A stretch of DNA of 64,000 nucleotides from Litorimonas sp964610115. GTDB taxonomy: Bacteria; Pseudomonadota; Alphaproteobacteria; Caulobacterales; Maricaulaceae. The DNA lies in NCBI GenBank assembly GCA_964610115.1, contig CAZSUW010000001.1, positions 1 through 64,000 of the forward strand. Direction: 5' to 3'. Positions 1 to 7,567 of the stretch are shown in pieces. Position 1 is the stretch's first letter, and each line of letters starts with the position of its first letter. The position numbers were made by a program, and so were the translations under genes. The notes under the pieces were generated by a model, which searched no databases, had not been told where the DNA came from, and was given only the letters and a program-made list of their open reading frames with translations.

Positions 1-596
1 ACCGCCTCGGCTCGAACAGCTTGATCGATCTGGTCGTGTTTGGCCGGGCGGCGGGTCTGCGCTGTGGCGAGGTCCTGACGCCAGGCGCGGATAAAGCGCC
101 ACTGGCGGTGGATGCCGGTGATGAAAGCCTCGCGCGCTTAGAGCGCTTCCGTAACGCGGACGGCGGCACGGGCACGGCGGAACTGCGCCTGAAGCTACAG
201 CGCGCTATGCAAGATCATTGCGCCGTCTTCCGGACCGAGGAAAGCCTCGCCGAGGGCGTCGAGAAGGTGAACAACCTCGTCGATCAGATGGATAAAGTCT
301 CTGTCGCGGATAAGACCATGGTCTGGAACACGGACCTGATGGAAACGCTCGAGCTCGACAATTTGATGGCGCAAGCTGCCGTCACGATTGCGTCGGCCGA
401 CAATCGCAAGGAAAGCCGCGGCGCTCACGCGCATGAGGATTATCCGGAGCGCGATGATAAGAACTGGATGATGCACACGCTCGCCTGGTTCGGCCCCAGC
501 ACCCAAGACAAAGTCGCCATCGATTTCCGCCCCGTGCACGACTATACGATGACGGATGGGGTTGAGTATATTCAGCCGAAAAAACGCGTCTACTAG
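1..596 (+). CDS. sdhA: Succinate dehydrogenase flavoprotein subunit, C-terminal part (5' end outside window)
   Basis: This is the C-terminal ~197 residues of the flavoprotein that oxidises succinate to fumarate in the TCA cycle and complex II. The frame is open from base 3. The segment RLGSNSLIDLVVFGRAA at the left edge is the conserved SdhA motif near the FAD domain. It is followed by the helical capping region and the typical end with HTLAWF and a C-terminal YIQPKKRVY. The gene is cut by the window edge, so its start and the FAD-binding N-terminus cannot be seen. A strong terminator overlaps its stop codon. The partner iron-sulfur subunit gene does not follow directly; it lies about 7 kb downstream. 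Confidence 0.96.
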   Translation, partial: RLGSNSLIDLVVFGRAAGLRCGEVLTPGADKAPLAVDAGDESLARLERFRNADGGTGTAELRLKLQRAMQDHCAVFRTEESLAEGVEKVNNLVDQMDKVSVADKTMVWNTDLMETLELDNLMAQAAVTIASADNRKESRGAHAHEDYPERDDKNWMMHTLAWFGPSTQDKVAIDFRPVHDYTMTDGVEYIQPKKRVY

Positions 597-610
597 ACGC
601 CTTTTTCGGC
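575..610. terminator. Terminator overlapping the sdhA stop codon
   Basis: A long, nearly perfect inverted repeat runs from the last codons of sdhA to just past its stop. The arms are GCCGAAAAAACGCGTC and GACGCCTTTTTCGGC around a TACTA loop. An A tract in the left arm and a T tract in the right arm make it potentially bidirectional. The stop codon TAG (594-596) sits in the loop/right arm. This implies that sdhA is the last gene of its transcript. Confidence 0.8.
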
Positions 611-688
611 GGCCCCGCTTCTAGCCAGCCCCATCGACCTCCAGTTTGCTGCCCAGTCGGGTCTGCGGCGAAGCCGTAAGCAAACTGC

Positions 689-725
689 GCCGCGCACTCT
701 TGCGCGGCAGCGCCCTAGAGGCGCT
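689..725. repeat. Two abutting perfect hairpins downstream of sdhA
   Basis: GCCGCGCA-ctct-TGCGCGGC (689-708) is followed with no gap by AGCGCC-ctaga-GGCGCT (709-725). Both stems are perfect. No T run follows, so this is not a typical intrinsic terminator. It lies in the 200-base interval between the sdhA terminator and an A+T-rich orphan gene, where I see nothing else. It could be a REP-like extragenic palindrome, the end of a structured RNA, or a transcription roadblock. No second copy was noticed in the window. Confidence 0.5.
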
Positions 726-795
726 ATCATCAGTGCGAATTTTTCAATAAGGCGATTTAAAAAGCTACTTCGGACAAAAATTAATGATGACGTCG

Positions 796-1287
796 CTATT
801 GCAGGTTTTGCCTTTTATGTTTTGCATGAAACTCTTTTAAGAACGCACGTTCTATTCCAATGTGCCGATAGCCAATAGTCCTAGCAGGAAAGTAGATGTT
901 TTGATCGGGACTTACAAATAGTCCGGGGTCTTCAAACAAAAGAGCATCCTCAAATCCGATCTTATTATACTCCCCTTTGACAGCAAGAACTGTCCGGTCC
1001 CGCTCGGCTATTAAGGACCAGAACTCGTCTTCTTCTTTTCGTTCGTCGACCAAGATACCGTAGGTTTCAAAGCGGTCGTAGACATGCGCCCGCTGAACGC
1101 CAGAACCAGTTTTGTACTTATAATCTTGTTCTTCTAATTGCCTTAGTGCGTTAGGCGTGATGCCAACGACACGCCAATTATTCGTTCCTTGGGCAACTAT
1201 AAATTCTAGCATTTTTATTTTGGTTTTGCGTACTGCGTTCATCGAAAGTAATTGCACATAGTCTCCATACATTTCGTTTGGCGTCAT
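796..1287 (-). CDS. Hypothetical protein, A+T-rich orphan (163 aa)
   Basis: I do not recognise this protein. It is a soluble, mixed alpha/beta-looking sequence rich in charged and aromatic residues, with no signal peptide and no membrane segment. Notable stretches are NNWRVVGITPNALRQL near residue 35 and a basic C-terminus (KEFHAKHKRQNLQ). Its base composition differs from its surroundings: 27 of 60 bases are G/C in 841-900, against 40 of 60 in a line of rarA (1981-2040). It runs opposite to its neighbours and sits just past the sdhA terminator and a double hairpin. This pattern suggests a horizontally acquired cargo gene. No mobility gene is visible, so how it arrived is unknown. Confidence 0.7.
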   Translation of the reverse strand: MTPNEMYGDYVQLLSMNAVRKTKIKMLEFIVAQGTNNWRVVGITPNALRQLEEQDYKYKTGSGVQRAHVYDRFETYGILVDERKEEDEFWSLIAERDRTVLAVKGEYNKIGFEDALLFEDPGLFVSPDQNIYFPARTIGYRHIGIERAFLKEFHAKHKRQNLQ

Positions 1288-1490
1288 TATTACTTATCAC
1301 TTTACTGGCCTATTAGCCTTTTATGCTATTCGATTTAGAACAATATAGATTTAAAATTATTTTTCGGACTTTTTGCTATCTCTCTCTTGACCCCATTCGA
1401 ACTCTGATATGGATTGAGAAGTGGGACTTTGTTTAAATAAGTGAAAAGCCTGTTGCCAACCATGCGCCTGAGTTCGCTCGTATCAACCCC

Positions 1491-1775
1491 ATGCCCAAAT
1501 TCCCCCCAGACTTCATCCCTGCCACGCCACGCCCGGATCGCGGCTCCGTCACCCCCTCCGAAATCGTCGCGCTGGCTTGGGATGACCAGGCCTCGTTCGA
1601 CGCGATTGAGGCGCAGACGGGGCTCTCGGAGGATGAGGTGATCAAGATCATGCGTTCCGAGATGAAGCCGGCGAGCTTTCGGATGTGGCGCAAGCGTGTG
1701 TCTGGGCGCGCCAGTAAGCACGAGGCCAGTAAACATAAAGGCAGACAAGATAAGTCGAGCCGCGACGCGGATTAG
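1491..1775 (+). CDS. TIGR03643/DUF2805 family small protein (94 aa)
   Basis: This small soluble protein has the family core: a short helix with EIVALAWDD, then FDAIEAQTGLSEDEVIKIMR, then a basic LKxxSF-type segment (here MKPASFRMWRKRVSGR) and a Lys/Arg/His-rich tail. The middle part looks like a helix-turn-helix. The family's function is not established to my knowledge. An uncharacterised DNA-binding role is an inference from the helix pattern and the basic end. No strong ribosome binding site precedes the ATG. The start was chosen because it gives the usual family length. A different-frame overlap on the opposite strand lacks family features. Confidence 0.85.
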   Translation: MPKFPPDFIPATPRPDRGSVTPSEIVALAWDDQASFDAIEAQTGLSEDEVIKIMRSEMKPASFRMWRKRVSGRASKHEASKHKGRQDKSSRDAD

Positions 1776-1856
1776 CTCCACTTCATTTATGCCTGGGGCA
1801 GGGGAACGCCGCGCGCGCCATAGACGGGCCTATCGGCTCTGCGGTAGGGCGGTTCT

Positions 1857-3122
1857 GTGCCGTCATTATTCGATACAGCTCCGCCGGACCGTGTGCCTTT
1901 GGCCGAACGGTTGCGCCCGCGCGCTCTGTCCGAGGTTGTGGGTCAAGATCATCTGACGGGGGACGGCGCGCCGCTGGCGCGGATGCTGGCGACGGGCGAT
2001 CTGCAATCGTTGATCCTGTGGGGGCCACCGGGCACGGGTAAGACAACGCTGGCGCGGATTATGGCGCGGGAGTCCGGACGCGCGTTTGAGGCTTTGTCCG
2101 CGATCAGCTCCGGCGTGGCCGAGCTCCGCAAGGTGTTTGCGAGGGCGAAGGAACGGCCCGGGACAGTGCTCTTCATTGATGAAATCCACCGCTTTAACCG
2201 CGCGCAACAGGACGCGTTTCTGCCCGTGATGGAAGACGGCACGGTCGTGCTGATCGGGGCGACGACGGAGAACCCCAGCTTTGAACTCAACGGCGCTTTG
2301 CTGTCGCGCGCGCAGGTCTTTGTGCTGAACGCCCTGGGGCCAGCCGCGATGGCGGCGCTTTTGTTGCGGGCGGAAGAGACGCTCGGGACTTTACCGCTGA
2401 CAGAGGACGGACGAGACGCCCTGATTGAGAGCAGTGGCGGTGATGGGCGTTACCTTCTGGGATTGGTGGAAAGCCTGTTGGGCGAAACAAAGCCGCTGGA
2501 TGCGGCGGCGGTGGCCGAGCGGTTGCGCCGTCGCGCGGCGGCTTATGATAAATCGGGCGAGGCGCATTATAATCTGATCAGCGCGCTGCATAAGGCGATG
2601 CGCGGGTCCGACGTGGATGCGGCGCTCTACTGGCTGGCGCGCATGATCGAAGGCGGCGAAGACCCGCGCTATATCGCCCGGCGGATCGTGCGGTTTGCGT
2701 CAGAGGATCTAGGCGCGGCGGACCCGCTGGCGCTGCTGGTCGCGGGCGAGGCGGCGCGGACCTATGAACGGCTTGGCTCCCCGGAAGGGGAGCTAGCGCT
2801 GGCCCATGCGGTGGTGACCTGCGCAACAGCGGTGAAAAGCAATGCGGTCTATGCGGCTTGGAAAGCGGCGCTCTCTCTGGCCAAACAGACGGGGCATGTC
2901 GCGCCGCCCGCCCAATCCGTAAATGCGCCGACCCAGTTGATGAAAGACCTCGGCTACGGCGCGGGCTATCAATATGATCATAATTCTGAGGACGGCTTTA
3001 GTGGCCAAGGCCATTGGCCGGAGGGGCTAGACCGCGCGCGTCTTTATGAACCGCGAGGAGAGGGGCGGGAGAAAGCCATAGCAGAGCGACTTCAAAAGTG
3101 GCGCGCTGTCTTTGAAGGTTAG
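1857..3122 (+). CDS. rarA: Replication-associated recombination protein A (AAA+ ATPase)
   Basis: RarA/MgsA is an AAA+ ATPase related to clamp loaders that acts at stalled replication forks. The 421-residue protein begins with LFDTAPPDRVPLAERLRPR and carries the family's VVGQDHL motif. It has Walker A GPPGTGKTT near residue 50, Walker B LFIDEIHRFN near residue 105, sensor residues in GATTENPSFELN, and the C-terminal MgsA-type oligomerisation region (SDVDAALYWLARMIEGGEDP, with RYIARRIVRFASED following). Length is close to the family norm. The start codon is GTG at 1857, the first start in frame that keeps the conserved N-terminus. It appears to be transcribed alone or with the TerB-like gene 126 bases downstream. 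Confidence 0.97.
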   Translation: MPSLFDTAPPDRVPLAERLRPRALSEVVGQDHLTGDGAPLARMLATGDLQSLILWGPPGTGKTTLARIMARESGRAFEALSAISSGVAELRKVFARAKERPGTVLFIDEIHRFNRAQQDAFLPVMEDGTVVLIGATTENPSFELNGALLSRAQVFVLNALGPAAMAALLLRAEETLGTLPLTEDGRDALIESSGGDGRYLLGLVESLLGETKPLDAAAVAERLRRRAAAYDKSGEAHYNLISALHKAMRGSDVDAALYWLARMIEGGEDPRYIARRIVRFASEDLGAADPLALLVAGEAARTYERLGSPEGELALAHAVVTCATAVKSNAVYAAWKAALSLAKQTGHVAPPAQSVNAPTQLMKDLGYGAGYQYDHNSEDGFSGQGHWPEGLDRARLYEPRGEGREKAIAERLQKWRAVFEG

Positions 3123-3248
3123 GTCTGCTTGGGCCAGTTTGACATCACAGCAAACCTTAGGGCGTGTTTCGACAAATCTTAAGTCTTCATTTGTGCCTTG
3201 CGATTAGGCTGGTCTTTACAAAAGCCGATGGCGTGGAAGGGATAAAGA

Positions 3249-3668
3249 ATGACACGCGCGCTTTGGGACGACGTTCTTATGCTTCTCGTCGTCATGATGC
3301 TGTCTGATGGGCGGGTCGTTGAAATCGAATTAGACATGTTTGACCGCGCTGTCGAAGTGTTACAAAATCGGCTGGAACCGGATGAGGGGGCTATGCCAAA
3401 AAACGCTGCGCGGGTTTGGTATGAGCAAAATATAGAGCGTGCGCACGAGCTCGCACGTCGGGACGATTTTGATGCTGCGCTGGTTCCTTTGCTTGTGCGA
3501 CTTCAGGCTCTGGAGAACAGACAGACCTTATTGGATTCTTTGGCCGATATTGCAGATGCGGACTATTATCGAACGCACAGCGAAAACGATCTCATTATCT
3601 TGGCGAGCGCGTTTTGGGGGTTGATCAGTCCTGTAGAAACCAGCCGGTCACATATTTTGCACGCTTGA
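3249..3668 (+). CDS. TerB-like (DjlA N-terminal type) domain protein (139 aa)
   Basis: This is an all-helical protein resembling the TerB/DjlA-N fold. The hallmarks are an early DGRVVEIELDMF segment (acidic residues after a short hydrophobic helix) and a late helix pair containing LLDSLADIADADYYRTHSENDLIILASAFWGL. TerB domains bind divalent metal through such acidic positions and are linked to tellurite and stress functions. The role of stand-alone alphaproteobacterial copies is not known. The start has a clear ribosome binding site (GAAGGGA) seven bases upstream. The first ~20 residues (LWDDVLMLLVVMML) are hydrophobic but are part of the domain rather than a signal peptide. Confidence 0.75.
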   Translation: MTRALWDDVLMLLVVMMLSDGRVVEIELDMFDRAVEVLQNRLEPDEGAMPKNAARVWYEQNIERAHELARRDDFDAALVPLLVRLQALENRQTLLDSLADIADADYYRTHSENDLIILASAFWGLISPVETSRSHILHA

Positions 3669-3751
3669 GCGGCCAAGCCTTATCGCGAACATGGCTGTGA
3701 TGATCGCGAGCGGCGCGTGAAAAAACGACCAGCTTGCGCTATTCTCTAGGC

Positions 3752-4576
3752 ATGACTGATTTCGAAACTATCCGCATTGACCGACACGACAATGGCGTGG
3801 CGCTTCTGACGATGAACCGTCCTGACGCGATGAACAGCTTTAATCTGCGCATGTTCTCGGACATGTTGTCCGCCTTTAATGCGCTCGGCGCGGACAGGTC
3901 TGTGCGCTGTATCGTTTTAACGGGCGAAGGTCGGGCGTTCTGTGCGGGCGCGGATATTTCAGACGGGTTCGGATCGGCCGGCTTGGACGGCATAGAGGTG
4001 GAACGTGTTGATGGTGTACCGCGCGATACGGGTGGCGTACTGAACCTCGCCATTGCCAAGATTAACGTCCCCGTGATTGCGGCTATTAATGGGGCGGCTG
4101 TGGGTGTGGGCCTGACCATGACTTTGCCTTGTGATATTCGGATTGCCGCACGGGGAAAGAAATATGCCTTTCCCTTTGTGCGGCGCGGCATTGTGTTTGA
4201 TGGGGCGGCAAGTTTCTTTTTGCCCAAGCTGGTCGGTTTTTCCAAAGCGGCGCAATGGTCGCTGACGGGCGCCTATATTGACAGCGACGATGCGCTTCGT
4301 AGCGGGCTGTTCAGTGAATTGCATGACGCCGAGGACGTGCTGCCACGCGCTATGGCTTTGGCGAATGACATTGCGGTCAATGCGTCACCAGAAGCCGTCG
4401 CGCTGAACAAGCAGCTCTTGCGCGACGTAATGCGGGGTGATGCCTCACCGTTTGGCGCGCATATGGCGGAGAGCGCGCATCTCACCCGTATGTTCCACGA
4501 ACATGATTGCGAAGAAGGGGTACGGGCTTTTCTCGAAAAACGTGCGCCCGCCTTTCAGGACCGAAAAACGCCCTAA
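3752..4576 (+). CDS. Crotonase-fold (enoyl-CoA hydratase/isomerase family) protein
   Basis: A 274-residue crotonase-fold protein. The oxyanion-hole segments are visible: FCAGADIS near residue 65, and INGAAVGVGLTMTLPCDIRIAA near residue 115. The segment FPFVRRGIVFDGAASFFLPKLVG resembles a subgroup of bacterial crotonases. Compared with classical enoyl-CoA hydratase, both catalytic Glu positions are changed: Thr occupies the position in GGGCE, and Phe the position in QPE. The acid found in the RRGIVPE version of the subgroup is Asp here (VFD). Hydratase activity is therefore doubtful; isomerase or another acyl-CoA reaction is possible. I placed the start at the second in-frame initiator (ATG 3752), where the family sequence begins. 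An upstream TTG at 3734 is in frame. Confidence 0.88.
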   Translation: MTDFETIRIDRHDNGVALLTMNRPDAMNSFNLRMFSDMLSAFNALGADRSVRCIVLTGEGRAFCAGADISDGFGSAGLDGIEVERVDGVPRDTGGVLNLAIAKINVPVIAAINGAAVGVGLTMTLPCDIRIAARGKKYAFPFVRRGIVFDGAASFFLPKLVGFSKAAQWSLTGAYIDSDDALRSGLFSELHDAEDVLPRAMALANDIAVNASPEAVALNKQLLRDVMRGDASPFGAHMAESAHLTRMFHEHDCEEGVRAFLEKRAPAFQDRKTP

Positions 4577-4643
4577 AGACGGGCTTCGCAGAATTCGGTT
4601 GGGTATGCTAGGCTGACCCCTAAGTATCACCAGAGGTCCCGCT

Positions 4644-5375
4644 ATGCCCACGCGTCGTTTTGTAATTGCCAGCCTTGCTGTCGTACCTTTATCCGCCTGT
4701 GAAACCCTGGATCCCACTGTGCTTGACGGGCTGATTGGCGGGGCGGGGGGCGCCAATGGTACAGCCGGTCTAAGTGGTGCGGAGGTGGCGCTTGGCCTTA
4801 AAGCGGCGCTGGATAATGGGATTGGCAATGCACTCGTTAATCTTGGGCGCCTGGACGGTTTTCTCGGTGATCCGACTGTGCGGATTCCCCTGCCGAAAAC
4901 GTTGCGTGATGTACAAAGCGTTCTAGCCCCAATCGGGGCCGATGGTCTGCTCGTCGAATTGCAGCAACAACTTAATCGCGGCGCTGAAGCGGCTGTGCCG
5001 GTTGCGAAAGATATTTTCGTCGACGCAGTACGCGGGCTAACAATTCAAGACGCCTTTGCCATTTTGCGGGGCCCCGCCACGGCGGCGACAGATTACCTGC
5101 AAGCCCGGACGACCGATAGCCTCATCCAGGGCTTTTCGCCGATTATGGAAAGTGCGCTCGCCAATACAGGGGCGCTACGATTGGTCGATCAAGTATCTCA
5201 GCAAGTGCCGGTTGGACTTGTGACAGGGGGAACGGATTTAAGAACGGATCTGGTGCGTCACGGAGTCGAATTCGGCCTTAAAGGTGTCTTCCATTATATT
5301 GGCGAAGAAGAAGCCGCGATCCGCGCTAATCCCGCCAAACGAACAAGTGAGATCCTGCGCCGCGTTTTCTCTTAG
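4644..5375 (+). CDS. DUF4197 family lipoprotein-like protein (243 aa)
   Basis: The protein starts with a basic Tat- or Sec-like leader (MPTRRFVIASLAVVPLSAC). A Cys at residue 19 fits a lipobox (LSAC), so a membrane-anchored lipoprotein is likely. The rest matches DUF4197: AEVALGLKAALDNGIGNALVNLG, a conserved IPLPKTLRDVQ, VRGLTIQDAFAILRGPATAATDYL, and a C-terminal helical region ending in ILRRVFS. The function of the family is unknown. A ribosome binding site (AGAGG) lies at a usual distance. It stands between a crotonase gene and an unknown small gene, with no clear functional partner. Confidence 0.88.
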   Translation: MPTRRFVIASLAVVPLSACETLDPTVLDGLIGGAGGANGTAGLSGAEVALGLKAALDNGIGNALVNLGRLDGFLGDPTVRIPLPKTLRDVQSVLAPIGADGLLVELQQQLNRGAEAAVPVAKDIFVDAVRGLTIQDAFAILRGPATAATDYLQARTTDSLIQGFSPIMESALANTGALRLVDQVSQQVPVGLVTGGTDLRTDLVRHGVEFGLKGVFHYIGEEEAAIRANPAKRTSEILRRVFS

Positions 5376-5593
5376 GGTTTTAATACGCTTTCTCGCTGAA
5401 ACGTAAGGCGCATAGGATGAAGGGGCCATCATCCCACTCGAAGTATCAAAAAAAGTGGTAGCAACCGCACATTAGTAAATTATTCACTTTCGCTTCAGCT
5501 TGAAGCGTGTTTGTATATAATTGCGTGGCGCGCTCGCACTGTCGAGCAAACTGTGTCGGGAAGGACGCAGTCTTTACAGGGGAATGTCAACGA

Positions 5594-5899
5594 GTGATTG
5601 ACAAAACGCGCACGTTAAACCGCCAAAATGATTTTTGGGCCATCTGGGATGCCGGCATTCAAGCTGGCATCGATGATAAGGGTGACTTCGTGCAAAATGG
5701 CCTGCGTGCGGCCATTCATTCCCGCCCCATACCCCGTAGCGCCATACTCAACGATGTGGCGCTCCTCCTCGGGTGTCGACCAAGTGATCTTGAGTTTTTG
5801 TTCGATGGTCCGCGTAGCGCCGCTAATGATCTTGGCCCGATTACGATGCCGGACTATCGTTATTACGAAGCCACACAGAGGAGCCTGGCGGCAGAGTAA
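5594..5899 (+). CDS. Hypothetical protein (101 aa)
   Basis: I do not recognise this small soluble protein. From the GTG at 5594 (preceded by AGGGGA about 12 bases upstream) it reads IDKTRTLNRQNDFWAIW and continues. The central part, PRSAILNDVALLLGCRPSDLEFLF, has the spacing of a small helix-turn-helix, but I cannot assign a family. In-frame extension upstream to 5507 gives a Cys-rich stretch that looks non-coding. The 218-base interval before it (5376-5593) contains only A+T-rich, promoter-like sequence around 5470-5520. The gene is isolated between a DUF4197 gene and creD. Confidence 0.55.
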   Translation: MIDKTRTLNRQNDFWAIWDAGIQAGIDDKGDFVQNGLRAAIHSRPIPRSAILNDVALLLGCRPSDLEFLFDGPRSAANDLGPITMPDYRYYEATQRSLAAE

Positions 5900-6006
5900 G
5901 CGGCCAAATTTCGGCCCCACTTTGTCATATTTCGGCGCGACCCTGGCCCTAAATCAGTCGCTTTGATTTTAGAGTGCCTCCTGGACAATTATGCTAGGAG
6001 GCTGAC

Positions 6007-7482
6007 ATGACATCGCAAACACCATCCGAATTTCCACCGTCTCGCCCCCCGGGTTACAAAGCGAATGCCGGCGCGCGGTCGTTAGGGCTGAAACTGATCG
6101 CCGTCTTATTCCTTGTCGTGCTGATGGCGGTGCCAATCCTGTTTATTTCGCTGATTAGTTTCGAGCGAAGCGATCGCGCCTCTGATGTGACGCGAGAGAT
6201 TAGCCAGACTTATGGTGGGTCGCAAACCTTGCTCGGTCCGGTGATCGTTCTGCCCTATCAGCAAAAGCTCTCGGGCGGGCGGATACGGGAAGGGGACTAT
6301 ATCGTCTCTGCCACAACAGGGGCCGCCGTGTTCAAGGATGTGACTGTAGAGGCGAAGACGCGCTCACTGTATAAAGTCCCTGTCTACGCGGCGAGCGGAA
6401 CGTTGACCGCTCAGTTTGAAGCTTTGTCAGACACGTTGCCGAACGACCCGAACCTTATATTTGATCGGGATGCGGCGCGCCTTATCGTCGGCTTGCAAGA
6501 TGTGACGGGGCTGCAATCTGATGTGACGCTAAAGTCTAGTGGTCAGACGCTTACGTTTGAACCCTATCAACGCTCCCAAACTCGCCAACATGATTTTGGC
6601 GCGACGGACTGGAGCCGCGACGTCGCAGAGGCGGCGGCGAAAAATACGAATATTCCCACTGTGATTGAAGATTGGTTATCCGGTCGCGGTTTGACCTTAT
6701 TATCTGTTCCTCTGCACGAGGCATTAGGCGAAAGCGGGGCAGGTTCAGTATCTGTCGATATGTCCCTGACCGGAGCTCCTAGCCTCGCTGTCCTGCCTTA
6801 TGCGCGCAGCACGAATTTGAACATATCCTCCGATTGGCCGCATCCAGGCTTTGCAGGGCGGTTTCCACCTGGGGACAGGACAATCACCGAAAATGGGTTT
6901 TCGGCGCAATGGTCTGTTCCGTTCTTACGGCGTGGATTAGCGGCCAGTGGGCCAGCCTTTGAGATGAATATGCTGCTGGATGGCGATTACGCGATGCGGG
7001 TGAATTTCGTTTCACCACTTAACCCCTATCAGACGGTCAACCGGGCGTTGAAATATGCGGTGATGTTTATAGGTTTGGTCTTTCTTGCCTATTTCCTCAT
7101 GGAAACCTTACTCGGTGTGCGGGTTCACCCGGCACAATATCTCTTGATTGGTTTGGCACAGGCCGTGTTTTACTTGCTGCTACTCGCTTTTGCCGAACAG
7201 GTCGGGTTTAACGTGGCCTTTTTGCTAAGCTCTGTTGCGACAGTGGCCCTGACATCGCTCTATGCGGGCGCGGTGTTTGGGCGGTCCCTGATATGGAAAA
7301 GTGCGCTCGTCTTTGGGACGGTTTATGGATTGCTTTTCGTGCTGATGCGAATTCAGGACTTTGCTTTGATGGTTGGCGCTTTAGTCTGCTTTGTAGCGAT
7401 TGCTGCGACGCTCTACTTGACGCGTAATCTGGATTGGTATGGTGGAAGGCCCTCTCCATCGGGCGACAATTCGTCCGTGTAA
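6007..7482 (+). CDS. creD: CreD-family inner membrane protein
   Basis: CreD is an inner membrane protein, linked in enterobacteria to the CreBC regulon and to envelope or beta-lactam stress. The 491-residue protein has an N-terminal transmembrane helix (about 26-49) and a long periplasmic beta-rich domain (50-350). That domain carries the family motifs ARLIVGLQDVTGLQ, a glycine-rich core, and SDWPHPGFAGRFPP. Four closely packed C-terminal membrane helices follow (about 350-480: VMFIGLVFLAYFLMETL, YLLIGLAQAVFYLLLLAFAE, and others). A strong AGGAGG site lies six bases before the ATG. No creB or creC regulator is nearby. It precedes sdhB but is separated from it by an 85-base structured leader. 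Confidence 0.93.
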   Translation: MTSQTPSEFPPSRPPGYKANAGARSLGLKLIAVLFLVVLMAVPILFISLISFERSDRASDVTREISQTYGGSQTLLGPVIVLPYQQKLSGGRIREGDYIVSATTGAAVFKDVTVEAKTRSLYKVPVYAASGTLTAQFEALSDTLPNDPNLIFDRDAARLIVGLQDVTGLQSDVTLKSSGQTLTFEPYQRSQTRQHDFGATDWSRDVAEAAAKNTNIPTVIEDWLSGRGLTLLSVPLHEALGESGAGSVSVDMSLTGAPSLAVLPYARSTNLNISSDWPHPGFAGRFPPGDRTITENGFSAQWSVPFLRRGLAASGPAFEMNMLLDGDYAMRVNFVSPLNPYQTVNRALKYAVMFIGLVFLAYFLMETLLGVRVHPAQYLLIGLAQAVFYLLLLAFAEQVGFNVAFLLSSVATVALTSLYAGAVFGRSLIWKSALVFGTVYGLLFVLMRIQDFALMVGALVCFVAIAATLYLTRNLDWYGGRPSPSGDNSSV

Positions 7483-7505
7483 TTTACAGGGTCCAACAGC
7501 GGTTT

Positions 7506-7560
7506 ATCCTTCGATTTTGTTACACGTCTCGCTATATAGGCGTGTAACATTGCGAAGGAT
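7506..7560 (+). promoter_or_regulatory. Long inverted repeat covering the sdhB ribosome binding site
   Basis: Two nested perfect arms are visible. The outer arm is ATCCTTCG (7506-7513) with CGAAGGAT (7553-7560). The inner arm is TGTTACACG (7518-7526) with CGTGTAACA (7541-7549). They are separated by a small 4/3 internal loop and close on a 14-base loop that contains TATATA. The likely Shine-Dalgarno GAAGGA (7554-7559) is inside the outer arm, eight bases from the sdhB ATG. In RNA this 17-bp stem would hide the ribosome binding site. In DNA the inner palindrome could be an operator of the TetR type. Which of the two applies cannot be decided from the sequence. Confidence 0.7.
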
Positions 7561-7567
7561 TGACCCT

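Noticed and set aside
1335..1781. Minus-strand open frame of 148 codons opposite the DUF2805 gene
   Set aside because: It is the reverse-strand shadow of the small TIGR03643/DUF2805 gene and has no protein-like features.
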